DNA from: Bacteroidota bacterium
GTDB taxonomy: Bacteria; Bacteroidota; Bacteroidia; JACCXN01
Length of the DNA stretch: 6,864 nt
Direction of reading: 5' to 3'
Assembly: GCA_947462515.1 (NCBI GenBank)
Contig: CANHPJ010000098.1
Location: 1-6,864 of the forward strand
Positions within the stretch are counted from its first letter, which is position 1. Every line of letters starts with the position of its first letter. Shown here piece after piece: positions 1 through 6,014 of the stretch. The notes beneath the pieces were generated by a model. The model saw only the letters and a list, made by a program, of their open reading frames with translations. It was not told the DNA's origin and did not search any database. A program made the position numbers and the translations under genes.

Positions 1-1047
1 AAAACCTGCTTCTCTAATAGCATCCTGAATACCTTGAGAAGTAAATCGGTGAGGAGCACCTGCTGCCGACACTACATTTTCTTCTATCATAATAGAGCCA
101 AAGTCATTCGCTCCTGCATGCAAACAAATTTGTGCAACCTCTTTGCCGACCGTTAACCACGAGGCTTGTATGTTTTCTACGTTAGGAAGCATAATGCGGC
201 TTATGGCAATGGTTCTTATATACTCATCGGCAGTTACGTTATTTGAAATGCCTTTTACACGTTTCAGTAATGTTCCATCATCTTGAAAAGGCCATGGTAT
301 AAAAGCAAGAAATCCTTTGGCTTCTTTTGGTTTTTCTGCTTGAACCTCTCTCAACCAAACTAAATGTTCAAATCGCTCATCAAGGGTTTCTATATGGCCA
401 AACATCATTGTTGCTGAGGTAGTTATGTTTAATTTGTGAGCTGCGCGCATCACCTCCAGCCACTCTCTGCCTGTACATTTGCCTTTGGAAATCATTCTTC
501 TTACCCTGTCATTTAAAATTTCTGCTCCTGCACCCGGCAAAGAATCAAGGCCTGCTTCAACAAGTGCTGTAAGGACTTCGGTATGCGACTTTCCTTCCAG
601 TTTGCTGATATGGGCAATTTCCGGTGGCCCCAGAGCATGAAGCTTCAGGTTTGGATAAAGCATTTTTAATTCCTTGAAAAGAGTAGAGTAATAGTTGAGT
701 CCTAAATCAGGGTGATGACCGCCTTGCAATAACAACTGCTCGCCACCATACTTGAAAGTTTCTTCTATTTTTTGTTTGTATTGCTCTATGCTGGTGATAT
801 AGGCGTCTTTGTGACCCGGAATACGGAAAAAATTGCAAAACTTGCAATTTGCAAGACATACGTTGGTTGTATTAGAATTCCGATCTATTATCCAGGTGAC
901 TTTATTGTCCTTTTTTTTCATTTGTCGCAGCGTATTGGCAACAAACATAAGTTCAGAAAGTGGTGCATTTTGAAAAAGATATTTACCTTCTTCGGCACTT
1001 AAAAATTCTAAGGCTAGCGCCTTTTTGAAAAGAATATCAGAATTCAT
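1..1047 (-). CDS. mqnC: Cyclic dehypoxanthinyl futalosine synthase MqnC (radical SAM), C-terminus cut by window edge
   Basis: This radical SAM enzyme of the futalosine route to menaquinone converts dehypoxanthine futalosine to its cyclic form in the cytoplasm. Reading from the ATG at 1047 down to base 1 gives 349 residues with no stop, so the gene runs off the left edge. MqnC proteins are usually about 370 residues, so only a short tail should be missing. The 4Fe-4S/SAM motif CxxxCxxC is at C64, C68 and C71. Later family blocks are GGHHP (109-113), GPPE (140-143), PGAGAE (171-176), ATMMFGHIET (212-221), FIPWPFQ (about 249-255) and GANDFGS (312-318) followed by IEENVVSAAG. The sister enzyme MqnE was considered, but the VMRAAH, TTSATMMFG and FIPW forms and the conserved end fit MqnC better. 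The gene is divergent from pepA with 105 bases between the starts. The start is preceded by an A/T-rich run without a Shine-Dalgarno. Confidence 0.93.
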   Translation of the reverse strand, partial: MNSDILFKKALALEFLSAEEGKYLFQNAPLSELMFVANTLRQMKKKDNKVTWIIDRNSNTTNVCLANCKFCNFFRIPGHKDAYITSIEQYKQKIEETFKYGGEQLLLQGGHHPDLGLNYYSTLFKELKMLYPNLKLHALGPPEIAHISKLEGKSHTEVLTALVEAGLDSLPGAGAEILNDRVRRMISKGKCTGREWLEVMRAAHKLNITTSATMMFGHIETLDERFEHLVWLREVQAEKPKEAKGFLAFIPWPFQDDGTLLKRVKGISNNVTADEYIRTIAISRIMLPNVENIQASWLTVGKEVAQICLHAGANDFGSIMIEENVVSAAGAPHRFTSQGIQDAIREAGF

Positions 1048-1100
1048 TTAATTTTTTTTAATTAGGCTTTTACACTAACCTTTTATATAATTCGAAAACG

Positions 1101-1131
1101 TTTAATTAAAACGCAAAAAAGACTAAATTAG
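1101..1131 (+). promoter_or_regulatory. Candidate Bacteroidetes-type promoter for pepA
   Basis: TTTA (1101-1104), a 19-base spacer and TAAATTAG (1124-1131) resemble the Bacteroidetes -33/-7 consensus TTTG-N19-TAnnTTTG, with one mismatch in each box. This would give a 5' leader of about 20 bases before the pepA ATG at 1153. The mqnC promoter must also lie within the divergent 1048-1152 region, but I could not pick out a convincing one on the minus strand. In sequence this AT-rich such matches arise easily by chance. Confidence 0.28.
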
Positions 1132-1152
1132 CGTCCCTAATTTACGAAAATA

Positions 1153-2580
1153 ATGAACATATCTATCAAAAAAACCTCAGGCAGTTTTTCAAAGGAAAAC
1201 AGCATAATTATTGCTGACAAAAAAACTGATTTTAAGAGTTTCAATCTTTCCGAAAAAGAAATTCAATATGCTCAAGATCAGATAAAAGCTGGTGTTGAAC
1301 TCATTACCATAAATCAATATTCCAGACTTGTTTATCTGGTAATAATTCATAATCAAGCAGATAAAAATAAATCACTTGAAAAATACCGTGTTGTTGGAAA
1401 TAACGTCCTTAAACTGGTAAACGCAGCCAAAATAGAAAGCATCACCCTTGTTGATGCCGAAAATCAGGCAGAGGAGACTTTGGCTTTTGCAGAGGGAATG
1501 GCTCTTGGAAATTATCAATTCCTAAAATATTTTTCAGATGCCAAAAAGAAGAAAAATTCCCTTAAAAGCATTAATGTATTTGGAAAGAAAATATCAGAGC
1601 AGGCAATTGAAGAATTGGAAATTATTGTCAGGGCAACACTTTTGACACGTCAATTGGTGGATGAACCTGTTGGATATCTTGATGCATCGCAACTTGCCAA
1701 GGAATTTCAAAGTATGGGTAAAGAGGCCGGCTTTAAGGTAGAAGTGTTCAATAAAACAAAAATCAAAGCCCTAAAAATGGGCGGACTTTTGGGAGTAAAT
1801 AAGGGAAGTATTGACGAGCCTACTTTCTCCATCATGGAGTGGAAGCCAAAAAATGCTAAAAATACTAAGCCCTATGTTTTTGTTGGTAAAGGAGTTGTGT
1901 TTGATACAGGAGGTATAAACATTAAAACCAGCGGCATGGGAACAATGAAATGCGATATGGGAGGAGCTGCAGCAGTTGGGGGAGCAATTTACGCTATTGC
2001 AAAGGCTAAGTTACCGTATCATGTTATTGGTTTGGTTCCGGCTACCGACAACAGAGTAAATGGTAATTCGCTTGTTCCGGGAGATGTTATCACCATTTTT
2101 GATGGCACCACGGTAGAGGTACTTAATACAGATGCCGAGGGAAGATTAATTTTAGCAGATGCCTTAAGTTATGCAAAACAATATAAGCCCGAATTGGTAA
2201 TTGACCTGGCAACACTTACAGGAGCGGCAGTTAGAGCTATTGGAAATTACGGCATTGTGGGTATGGGTAACGCCGATGAAAAAACTAAAAACAGTTTAAT
2301 AGCTTCTGGTTTTAGTGTGCATGAGCGTGTTGTGGATTTTCCATTTTGGGATGAATATGCCAAGGAACTAAAATCGGATGTAGCAGATCTTAAAAACCAA
2401 GGCAGCCCCTTGGCAGGTGCCATTACAGCAGGTAAATTTCTGGAACATTTTACGGATTACAGCTGGTATCATTTAGATATTGCCGGACCGTCTTTTAACG
2501 AAAAAACAGATAGTTACCGAGGCAAGGGAGGAACCGGAACCGGGGTAAGGTTATTGTTTGACTTCATTAAAAAGCAGTAA
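1153..2580 (+). CDS. pepA: Leucyl aminopeptidase, M17 family (cytosolic aminopeptidase)
   Basis: A cytoplasmic two-metal aminopeptidase that removes N-terminal residues from peptides; 475 residues, within the usual range for family M17. The N-terminal ~160 residues are the variable regulatory/hexamerisation domain and the C-terminal part is catalytic. By comparison with E. coli PepA, the metal ligands are K246, D251, D268, D327 and E329, and the catalytic residues are K258 and R331. They lie in GKGVVFDTGG (245-254), the MKCDMGGAAAV block (265-275) and the family signature NTDAEGRL (326-332 plus L). All key residues are present, so the enzyme should be active. There is no signal peptide. The ATG at 1153 is the first start in frame, with an A-rich leader and no Shine-Dalgarno. 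The gene seems to be transcribed alone: it is divergent from mqnC and followed by a terminator-like region. PepA in some bacteria also binds DNA, but nothing here tests that. Confidence 0.95.
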   Translation: MNISIKKTSGSFSKENSIIIADKKTDFKSFNLSEKEIQYAQDQIKAGVELITINQYSRLVYLVIIHNQADKNKSLEKYRVVGNNVLKLVNAAKIESITLVDAENQAEETLAFAEGMALGNYQFLKYFSDAKKKKNSLKSINVFGKKISEQAIEELEIIVRATLLTRQLVDEPVGYLDASQLAKEFQSMGKEAGFKVEVFNKTKIKALKMGGLLGVNKGSIDEPTFSIMEWKPKNAKNTKPYVFVGKGVVFDTGGINIKTSGMGTMKCDMGGAAAVGGAIYAIAKAKLPYHVIGLVPATDNRVNGNSLVPGDVITIFDGTTVEVLNTDAEGRLILADALSYAKQYKPELVIDLATLTGAAVRAIGNYGIVGMGNADEKTKNSLIASGFSVHERVVDFPFWDEYAKELKSDVADLKNQGSPLAGAITAGKFLEHFTDYSWYHLDIAGPSFNEKTDSYRGKGGTGTGVRLLFDFIKKQ

Positions 2581-2634
2581 TGGAATTTTTAAATGAGTGA
2601 GTTAAAATTTATTTAATATTTCTTTCCTGTATGC

Positions 2635-2689
2635 AAAGACCAATAAGATTTATCCTAAAAATCTTTTTTTATGGAGCTTATTGGTTTTT
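2635..2689 (+). terminator. Probable intrinsic terminator after pepA (nested hairpins with T-tracts)
   Basis: Two overlapping hairpins are visible. The outer one pairs ACCAATAAG (2639-2647) with CTTATTGGT (2677-2685), nine base pairs, and runs into TTTT (2686-2689). The inner one pairs AAGATTT (2645-2651) with AAATCTT (2659-2665) and is followed directly by a T-run to 2670. They share bases 2645-2647, so the full stems exclude each other, although a shortened inner stem could form inside the outer one. The stems are AT-rich and so of modest strength. The location, 55-110 bases after the pepA stop and before nadD, fits transcription termination. Confidence 0.5.
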
Positions 2690-2714
2690 AGCAGACTTAA
2701 GATCGAAAATAGTA

Positions 2715-2722
2715 TAGCATTG
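2715..2722 (+). promoter_or_regulatory. Weak candidate -7 box for nadD
   Basis: TAGCATTG matches the Bacteroidetes -7 consensus TAnnTTTG at all but one position and lies 32 bases before the nadD ATG. No good -33 TTTG is found at the usual 19-21 base spacing; the nearest TTTA is 24 bases upstream. It is offered because nadD sits after a terminator-like region and so should need its own promoter. Confidence 0.2.
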
Positions 2723-2754
2723 AGCTTTTTTGAAACACAAACGGTAAACTAACT

Positions 2755-3330
2755 ATGAAAATTGGCTTGTTTTTTGGATCCTTTAACCCAATACATACAG
2801 GACATTTAGTGCTTGCCAATTATATGGCAGAGTTTACTGACTTGAAGCAAGTTTGGTTTGTAATATCACCACACAATCCCTTTAAGCAAAAAACCAGTTT
2901 GCTGGCCGAAAACCATCGCTTGGAACTTGTCAATTTGGCCATTAATGACGATGATAAGCTCAAGGCAAGTACTGTTGAATTTAAGTTGCCTCAACCTTCC
3001 TACACTATTAATACCCTCATCCATTTAAAAGAAAAGTTTCGAAAACATGATTTTGTTCTTATTATGGGAGCAGACAATTTGGAGACTTTCAACAAGTGGA
3101 AAAGCTTTGAGGAAATAATAGAAAACCACCAGGTTTATGTATATCCCAGGCCGGGACATGACGGGGGCTCGTTAAAAGATCATCGCAATGTTGTCTTTCA
3201 TGATGCTCCTGTTATTGAAATTTCTTCTACGTTTATTAGGAATGCCATAAAGCTAAAAAAGAATGTGAGGTATTTTATGCCTGATTCTGTTTATGAGTAT
3301 ATCAAAGAAATGCATTTTTACGAAAAATAA
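2755..3330 (+). CDS. nadD: Nicotinate-nucleotide adenylyltransferase
   Basis: Transfers AMP from ATP to nicotinate mononucleotide to make deamido-NAD, the step before NAD synthetase. The protein has 191 residues, the normal length for bacterial NadD, and is cytoplasmic. It has the nucleotidyltransferase fold: GSFNPIHTGH (8-17) carries the HxGH motif (H14, H17), MGADN (104-108) lies in the middle, and ISSTFIR (156-162) is the C-terminal SSTxIR nucleotide-binding motif. The SxTxIR and GAD elements favour NadD over the related CoaD (phosphopantetheine adenylyltransferase). It starts with ATG directly at the fold's first beta strand (MKIGLFFGSF), so no other start is likely. It stands alone: 174 bases follow pepA and about 446 bases precede hpt. 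No gene for a related NAD step is in view. Confidence 0.95.
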   Translation: MKIGLFFGSFNPIHTGHLVLANYMAEFTDLKQVWFVISPHNPFKQKTSLLAENHRLELVNLAINDDDKLKASTVEFKLPQPSYTINTLIHLKEKFRKHDFVLIMGADNLETFNKWKSFEEIIENHQVYVYPRPGHDGGSLKDHRNVVFHDAPVIEISSTFIRNAIKLKKNVRYFMPDSVYEYIKEMHFYEK

Positions 3331-3776
3331 TTCCTAAAAACATCTTAAACTAACGGTTTTCTATCCTTTTAACGATTAAAACTTGTGGGTAAAAAACTGC
3401 TTTTTCCTTAAGTGTAAAATAATATACTCCTCAAAATACTAAATGCTACAAACGCAAGCGGTGGCCATTTTGCTAATTTGAAGTACAAATCATAATGTAC
3501 TGTCAATACTGCGAATGAACAGGTTTATAGATGCTTTTTTAGGCATGAGGAACAATAAAAATTCCCATATCAAATTGCTATTGCGCAAAGCTTTTTTCCT
3601 TTTTGTTTAGTATGTTAAAAATAATATTGATTTGATCGGGAAAATAAAATCAAAAAAAATTCAGACACTATTCAGTACGCTTGAACAAAACATGTAAAAT
3701 ATAGGTGCTGTTTTGTCCATTAGGCCGATTTAATTAATTAAATTAGCTGATTATTTTTAAAATTTCATCTTTTTTG
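3331..3776. other. Long intergenic region nadD-hpt; no convincing gene, several inverted repeats
   Basis: There is no credible protein gene on either strand; the reading frames noticed are 31 codons or fewer. Structures seen: TTTTAA-CGA-TTAAAA (3367-3381); an A/T hairpin AAAAA-CTGC-TTTTT (about 3392-3405) that might weakly end the nadD transcript; AGTACA/TGTACT (3482-3487 with 3496-3501, 8-base loop); AATTTGA/TCAAATT (3475-3481 with 3570-3576), which would enclose that hairpin; the palindrome TTGCGCAA (3581-3588); and ACAAAACA/TGTTTTGT (3685-3692 with 3709-3716). The part at about 3443-3610 is less AT-biased than its flanks, including a GC-rich run near 3455-3466. The hpt promoter should lie near the right end: TAAATTAG at 3739-3746 resembles a -7 box (one mismatch to TAnnTTTG) about 30 bases before the ATG, but TTTG (3712-3715) is 23 bases upstream, too far for the usual spacing. 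Confidence 0.6.
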
Positions 3777-4313
3777 ATGCCTTCAATAAAAATTAAAGAC
3801 AAGGATTTTGAGGTTTTTATTTCCGAACAGGAAATCCAAAATGCTGTAAAAACTCTTGCCGATAGAATAAATGTTGACTTGAAAGGTAAATTCCCGCTTT
3901 TTGTGGGAGTTTTAAATGGTTCTTTTATGTTTGTAAGTGACTTACTGAAAAATATAGATCATGAATGCGAAGTCTCTTTCATAAAAGTTTCATCCTATAC
4001 AGGAACATCAACAAGTGGACAGGTTAAAAATTTAATTGGGTTTAATGAAAGTGTTAAGGGCAGAACTATAGTGGTTTGCGAAGATATTATTGATTCGGGA
4101 ATTACCATGGAAGCCATTGTTGCTGATTTGCAACAATATGAACCTGCCGATGTTAAATTGGCTACCTTGTTGTTTAAACCGGGTTCATTTAAAAAAACAT
4201 ATAAAATTGACTATGTGGCCATAGAAATACCCGACGATTTCATAGTAGGCTATGGCCTTGACTATGATGGTATGGGTAGAAATTTTCGCGACATCTATAA
4301 AATTGTAGTTTAA
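3777..4313 (+). CDS. hpt: Hypoxanthine phosphoribosyltransferase
   Basis: Purine salvage enzyme joining hypoxanthine (and usually guanine) to PRPP to give IMP or GMP in the cytoplasm. It has 178 residues counted from the ATG at 3777. A TTG codon immediately upstream (3774) could extend it by one residue, but ATG is the better start. The type I phosphoribosyltransferase fold is clear: the pyrophosphate loop GVLNGSF (44-50), flexible loop SYTGT (73-77), PRPP-binding motif VCEDIIDSGIT (100-110) with acidic pair E102-D103 and probable catalytic D106, purine-contact K134, and the C-terminal VGYGLDYDG...FRDIY region with D162 and R171. The unshortened flexible loop and this C-terminus fit HPRT rather than adenine or xanthine PRT. 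It is first in the hpt-adk-obg series, with 27 bases and no terminator before adk, so co-transcription is likely. Confidence 0.95.
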   Translation: MPSIKIKDKDFEVFISEQEIQNAVKTLADRINVDLKGKFPLFVGVLNGSFMFVSDLLKNIDHECEVSFIKVSSYTGTSTSGQVKNLIGFNESVKGRTIVVCEDIIDSGITMEAIVADLQQYEPADVKLATLLFKPGSFKKTYKIDYVAIEIPDDFIVGYGLDYDGMGRNFRDIYKIVV

Positions 4314-4340
4314 ATATCCATTAATCTTAATATAAATCTA

Positions 4341-4916
4341 ATGCTTAATATTGTACTTTTTGGACCTCCGGGAGCTGGTAAAGGAACTCAATCGGAACGA
4401 TTAATTGAAAAATATAACCTGGTGCATTTATCAACAGGTGATATTTTCAGGGCAAATATAAAAGGCGGCACCGAATTGGGTGTTCTGGCTAAAAGTTATA
4501 TCGACAAAGGACAATTGGTTCCTGATGAAGTAACTATTAAAATGCTCGAATCGGAAGTTTCCAAATGCCCTGATGCAAAAGGTTTTATCTTTGATGGATT
4601 CCCTCGCACATCGGCTCAGGCTGATGCACTCGATAATTTCTTGGGCACAAAAGGCGAACACATTTCCATAATGCTTGCTCTGGATGTTCCTGAACAAGAA
4701 TTAAAAAAACGCCTACTCGAGCGTGCCAAAGTTTCCGGCAGAGCTGACGATGCCGATCCGGCCATAATTCAAAAGAGAATAGATGTTTATAATTCCGAGA
4801 CCTTCCCGGTGAAAGAATACTATCAAAAACAAAATAAATTTTCTGATATATATGGTATTGGAAGCATCGAAGAAATCTTCGACCGTTTGGTTAATGCCAT
4901 CAATAATATTCAGTAG
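4341..4916 (+). CDS. adk: Adenylate kinase, short form without zinc-binding LID
   Basis: Catalyses ATP + AMP = 2 ADP, maintaining cellular adenylate balance. The protein has 191 residues. The P-loop GPPGAGKGT (8-16) has K14. The AMP-binding region includes STGDIFR (31-37), and DGFPRT (85-90) is the adenylate kinase signature. The LID is the short type (about 127-138, around SGRADD, with R134 the likely phosphate-contacting arginine). It lacks the four-cysteine zinc insert, which explains a length below the about 215 residues of E. coli Adk; this short form is common in Bacteroidetes. Nucleotide contacts continue in the RIDVYN helix (146-151). The ATG at 4341 leads straight into the first strand and P-loop, so the start is secure although there is no Shine-Dalgarno. 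It lies 27 bases after hpt and 75 before obg. Confidence 0.96.
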   Translation: MLNIVLFGPPGAGKGTQSERLIEKYNLVHLSTGDIFRANIKGGTELGVLAKSYIDKGQLVPDEVTIKMLESEVSKCPDAKGFIFDGFPRTSAQADALDNFLGTKGEHISIMLALDVPEQELKKRLLERAKVSGRADDADPAIIQKRIDVYNSETFPVKEYYQKQNKFSDIYGIGSIEEIFDRLVNAINNIQ

Positions 4917-4939
4917 CACTTTAATCTCTATCAAGCTTG

Positions 4940-4971
4940 CTTGACTTATGGTCTTGTAAGTGGTATATTTT
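4940..4971 (+). promoter_or_regulatory. Candidate internal promoter before obg
   Basis: CTTG (4940-4943), a 20-base spacer and TATATTTT (4964-4971) match the Bacteroidetes TTTG-N19/21-TAnnTTTG pattern with one mismatch per box, about 20 bases before the obg ATG. The same 75-base gap holds a small inverted repeat, TCAAGC/GCTTGA (4931-4944), and TTGTAA/TTACAA (4954-4959 with 4973-4978), either of which could affect transcript ends. obg may therefore have its own promoter besides read-through from hpt-adk. Confidence 0.25.
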
Positions 4972-4991
4972 TTTACAAAAAACTAAATTAA

Positions 4992-6002
4992 ATGTCTGGT
5001 TCAAACTTTGTTGATTACGTTAAAATTTGCTGCCGATCCGGAAAGGGTGGAGGAGGTTCAGTCCATCTACATCGTGACCGTTTAACAGCAAAAGGAGGGC
5101 CCGATGGTGGTGATGGTGGAAGAGGAGGTCATGTCATTCTAAAAGGTAATGCGCAGCTTTGGACACTTCTACACTTAAAATATCTTAAACATGCTATTGC
5201 TGAGCCTGGAAAAGGCGGCAGTAGTGGACTGAAAACAGGTGCCGAGGGAGAAGACATTGTTTTGGAAGTGCCTTTGGGCACTATTGCCAGGGATGCCGAA
5301 ACAGGTGAAATAGCCTTTGAAATTACTGAAGATGGTGAGACAAAAATATTGGCTCGCGGCGGTAGAGGTGGTTTGGGAAATTTTCATTTTAAATCATCTA
5401 CCCGTCAAACTCCTCGCTTTGCTCAGCCAGGCGAACCCGGTGAGGAAGCCTGGAAAATACTGGAATTGAAAATACTTGCCGATGTTGGTTTGGTAGGATT
5501 TCCAAATGCGGGCAAATCTACTTTGTTATCCGTAGTTTCTGCCGCTAAACCCGAAATCGCCGATTATCCTTTTACTACCCTGGTGCCTAATTTAGGAATA
5601 GTTAACTATCGCGACTACAGATCATTTGTTATGGCCGATATTCCGGGTATTATAGAAGGAGCAAGTGAAGGCAAAGGTCTGGGATTCCGTTTTTTAAGAC
5701 ATATTGAAAGAAACTCCATTTTATTGTTTTTGGTTCCATCCGACACCAATGATATTATTGCTGAGTATCACATTTTACTTAATGAACTCAAGCAATTTAA
5801 TCCCGAGCTTTTGGATAAACAGCGATTAATAGCCATTTCCAAATCCGATTTGTTAGATGATGAATTGGAAAAAGAGCTTGAAAAGGAAATAAAAGGAAAG
5901 CTTAAGAATATGCCTTATATATTTATTTCTTCTGTAGCCAATAAAGGCATAGTAGAGCTAAAAGATATGATCTGGAGAGAGCTTAACAAGCCTACTGCTT
6001 AA
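4992..6002 (+). CDS. obg: Obg-family GTPase (ribosome assembly)
   Basis: An essential GTPase in most bacteria that associates with the 50S subunit late in assembly and is linked to (p)ppGpp and stress responses. It has 336 residues. The N-terminal Obg fold (about 5-160) carries the glycine-rich loops: SGKGGGGS (16-23), KGGPDGGDGGRGGH (34-47) and GGRGGLGN (123-130). The G domain follows: G1 GFPNAGKST (169-177), G2 FTT (194-196), G3 DIPG (216-219), G4 SKSD (283-286) in place of the common NKxD, and G5 SSVANKG (313-319). The protein ends soon after the G domain with no OCT or acidic C-terminal extension, as in other short Obg proteins. The start at ATG 4992 puts NFVDYVKI, the usual Obg opening, at the N-terminus. 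The next gene begins 12 bases after the stop. Confidence 0.96.
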   Translation: MSGSNFVDYVKICCRSGKGGGGSVHLHRDRLTAKGGPDGGDGGRGGHVILKGNAQLWTLLHLKYLKHAIAEPGKGGSSGLKTGAEGEDIVLEVPLGTIARDAETGEIAFEITEDGETKILARGGRGGLGNFHFKSSTRQTPRFAQPGEPGEEAWKILELKILADVGLVGFPNAGKSTLLSVVSAAKPEIADYPFTTLVPNLGIVNYRDYRSFVMADIPGIIEGASEGKGLGFRFLRHIERNSILLFLVPSDTNDIIAEYHILLNELKQFNPELLDKQRLIAISKSDLLDDELEKELEKEIKGKLKNMPYIFISSVANKGIVELKDMIWRELNKPTA

Positions 6003-6014
6003 TTTAAAATCGTC

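Noticed and set aside
841..855. Perfect palindrome CTTGCAATTTGCAAG
   Set aside because: It falls on the codons for the iron-sulfur cysteine cluster of mqnC and is explained by repeated Cys/Ala/Lys codons; no T-tract follows.
772..1002. Plus-strand 76-codon open frame
   Set aside because: It lies entirely antisense to the well-supported mqnC coding sequence and has no recognisable protein features.
2397..2413. CCAAGG-CAGCC-CCTTGG hairpin inside pepA
   Set aside because: Encodes conserved peptidase residues (QGSPLAG region); no terminator features.
3515..3610. 31-codon plus-strand frame in the nadD-hpt gap (starts MNRFIDAFLG)
   Set aside because: Too short, with no clear promoter or initiation signal and no family recognised; an 18-codon minus-strand frame (3490-3546) overlaps it. 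Kept only as part of the structured intergenic block.
4217..4257. 8-bp inverted repeat GGCCATAG/CTATGGCC within hpt
   Set aside because: Within conserved HPRT coding sequence, with a 25-base loop and no T-run; no support for a regulatory role.
4867..4882. Near-palindrome TCGAAGA-AA-TCTTCGA near the adk 3' end
   Set aside because: Lies within in-frame coding sequence, has a minimal loop and no T-tract; most likely coincidental.
4431..4934. Two minus-strand open frames of 73 and 88 codons across adk
   Set aside because: They are antisense to adk, whose motifs are unmistakable; they show no family features.
5175..5387. Minus-strand 70-codon open frame inside obg
   Set aside because: It is a shadow of the glycine-rich Obg coding region.
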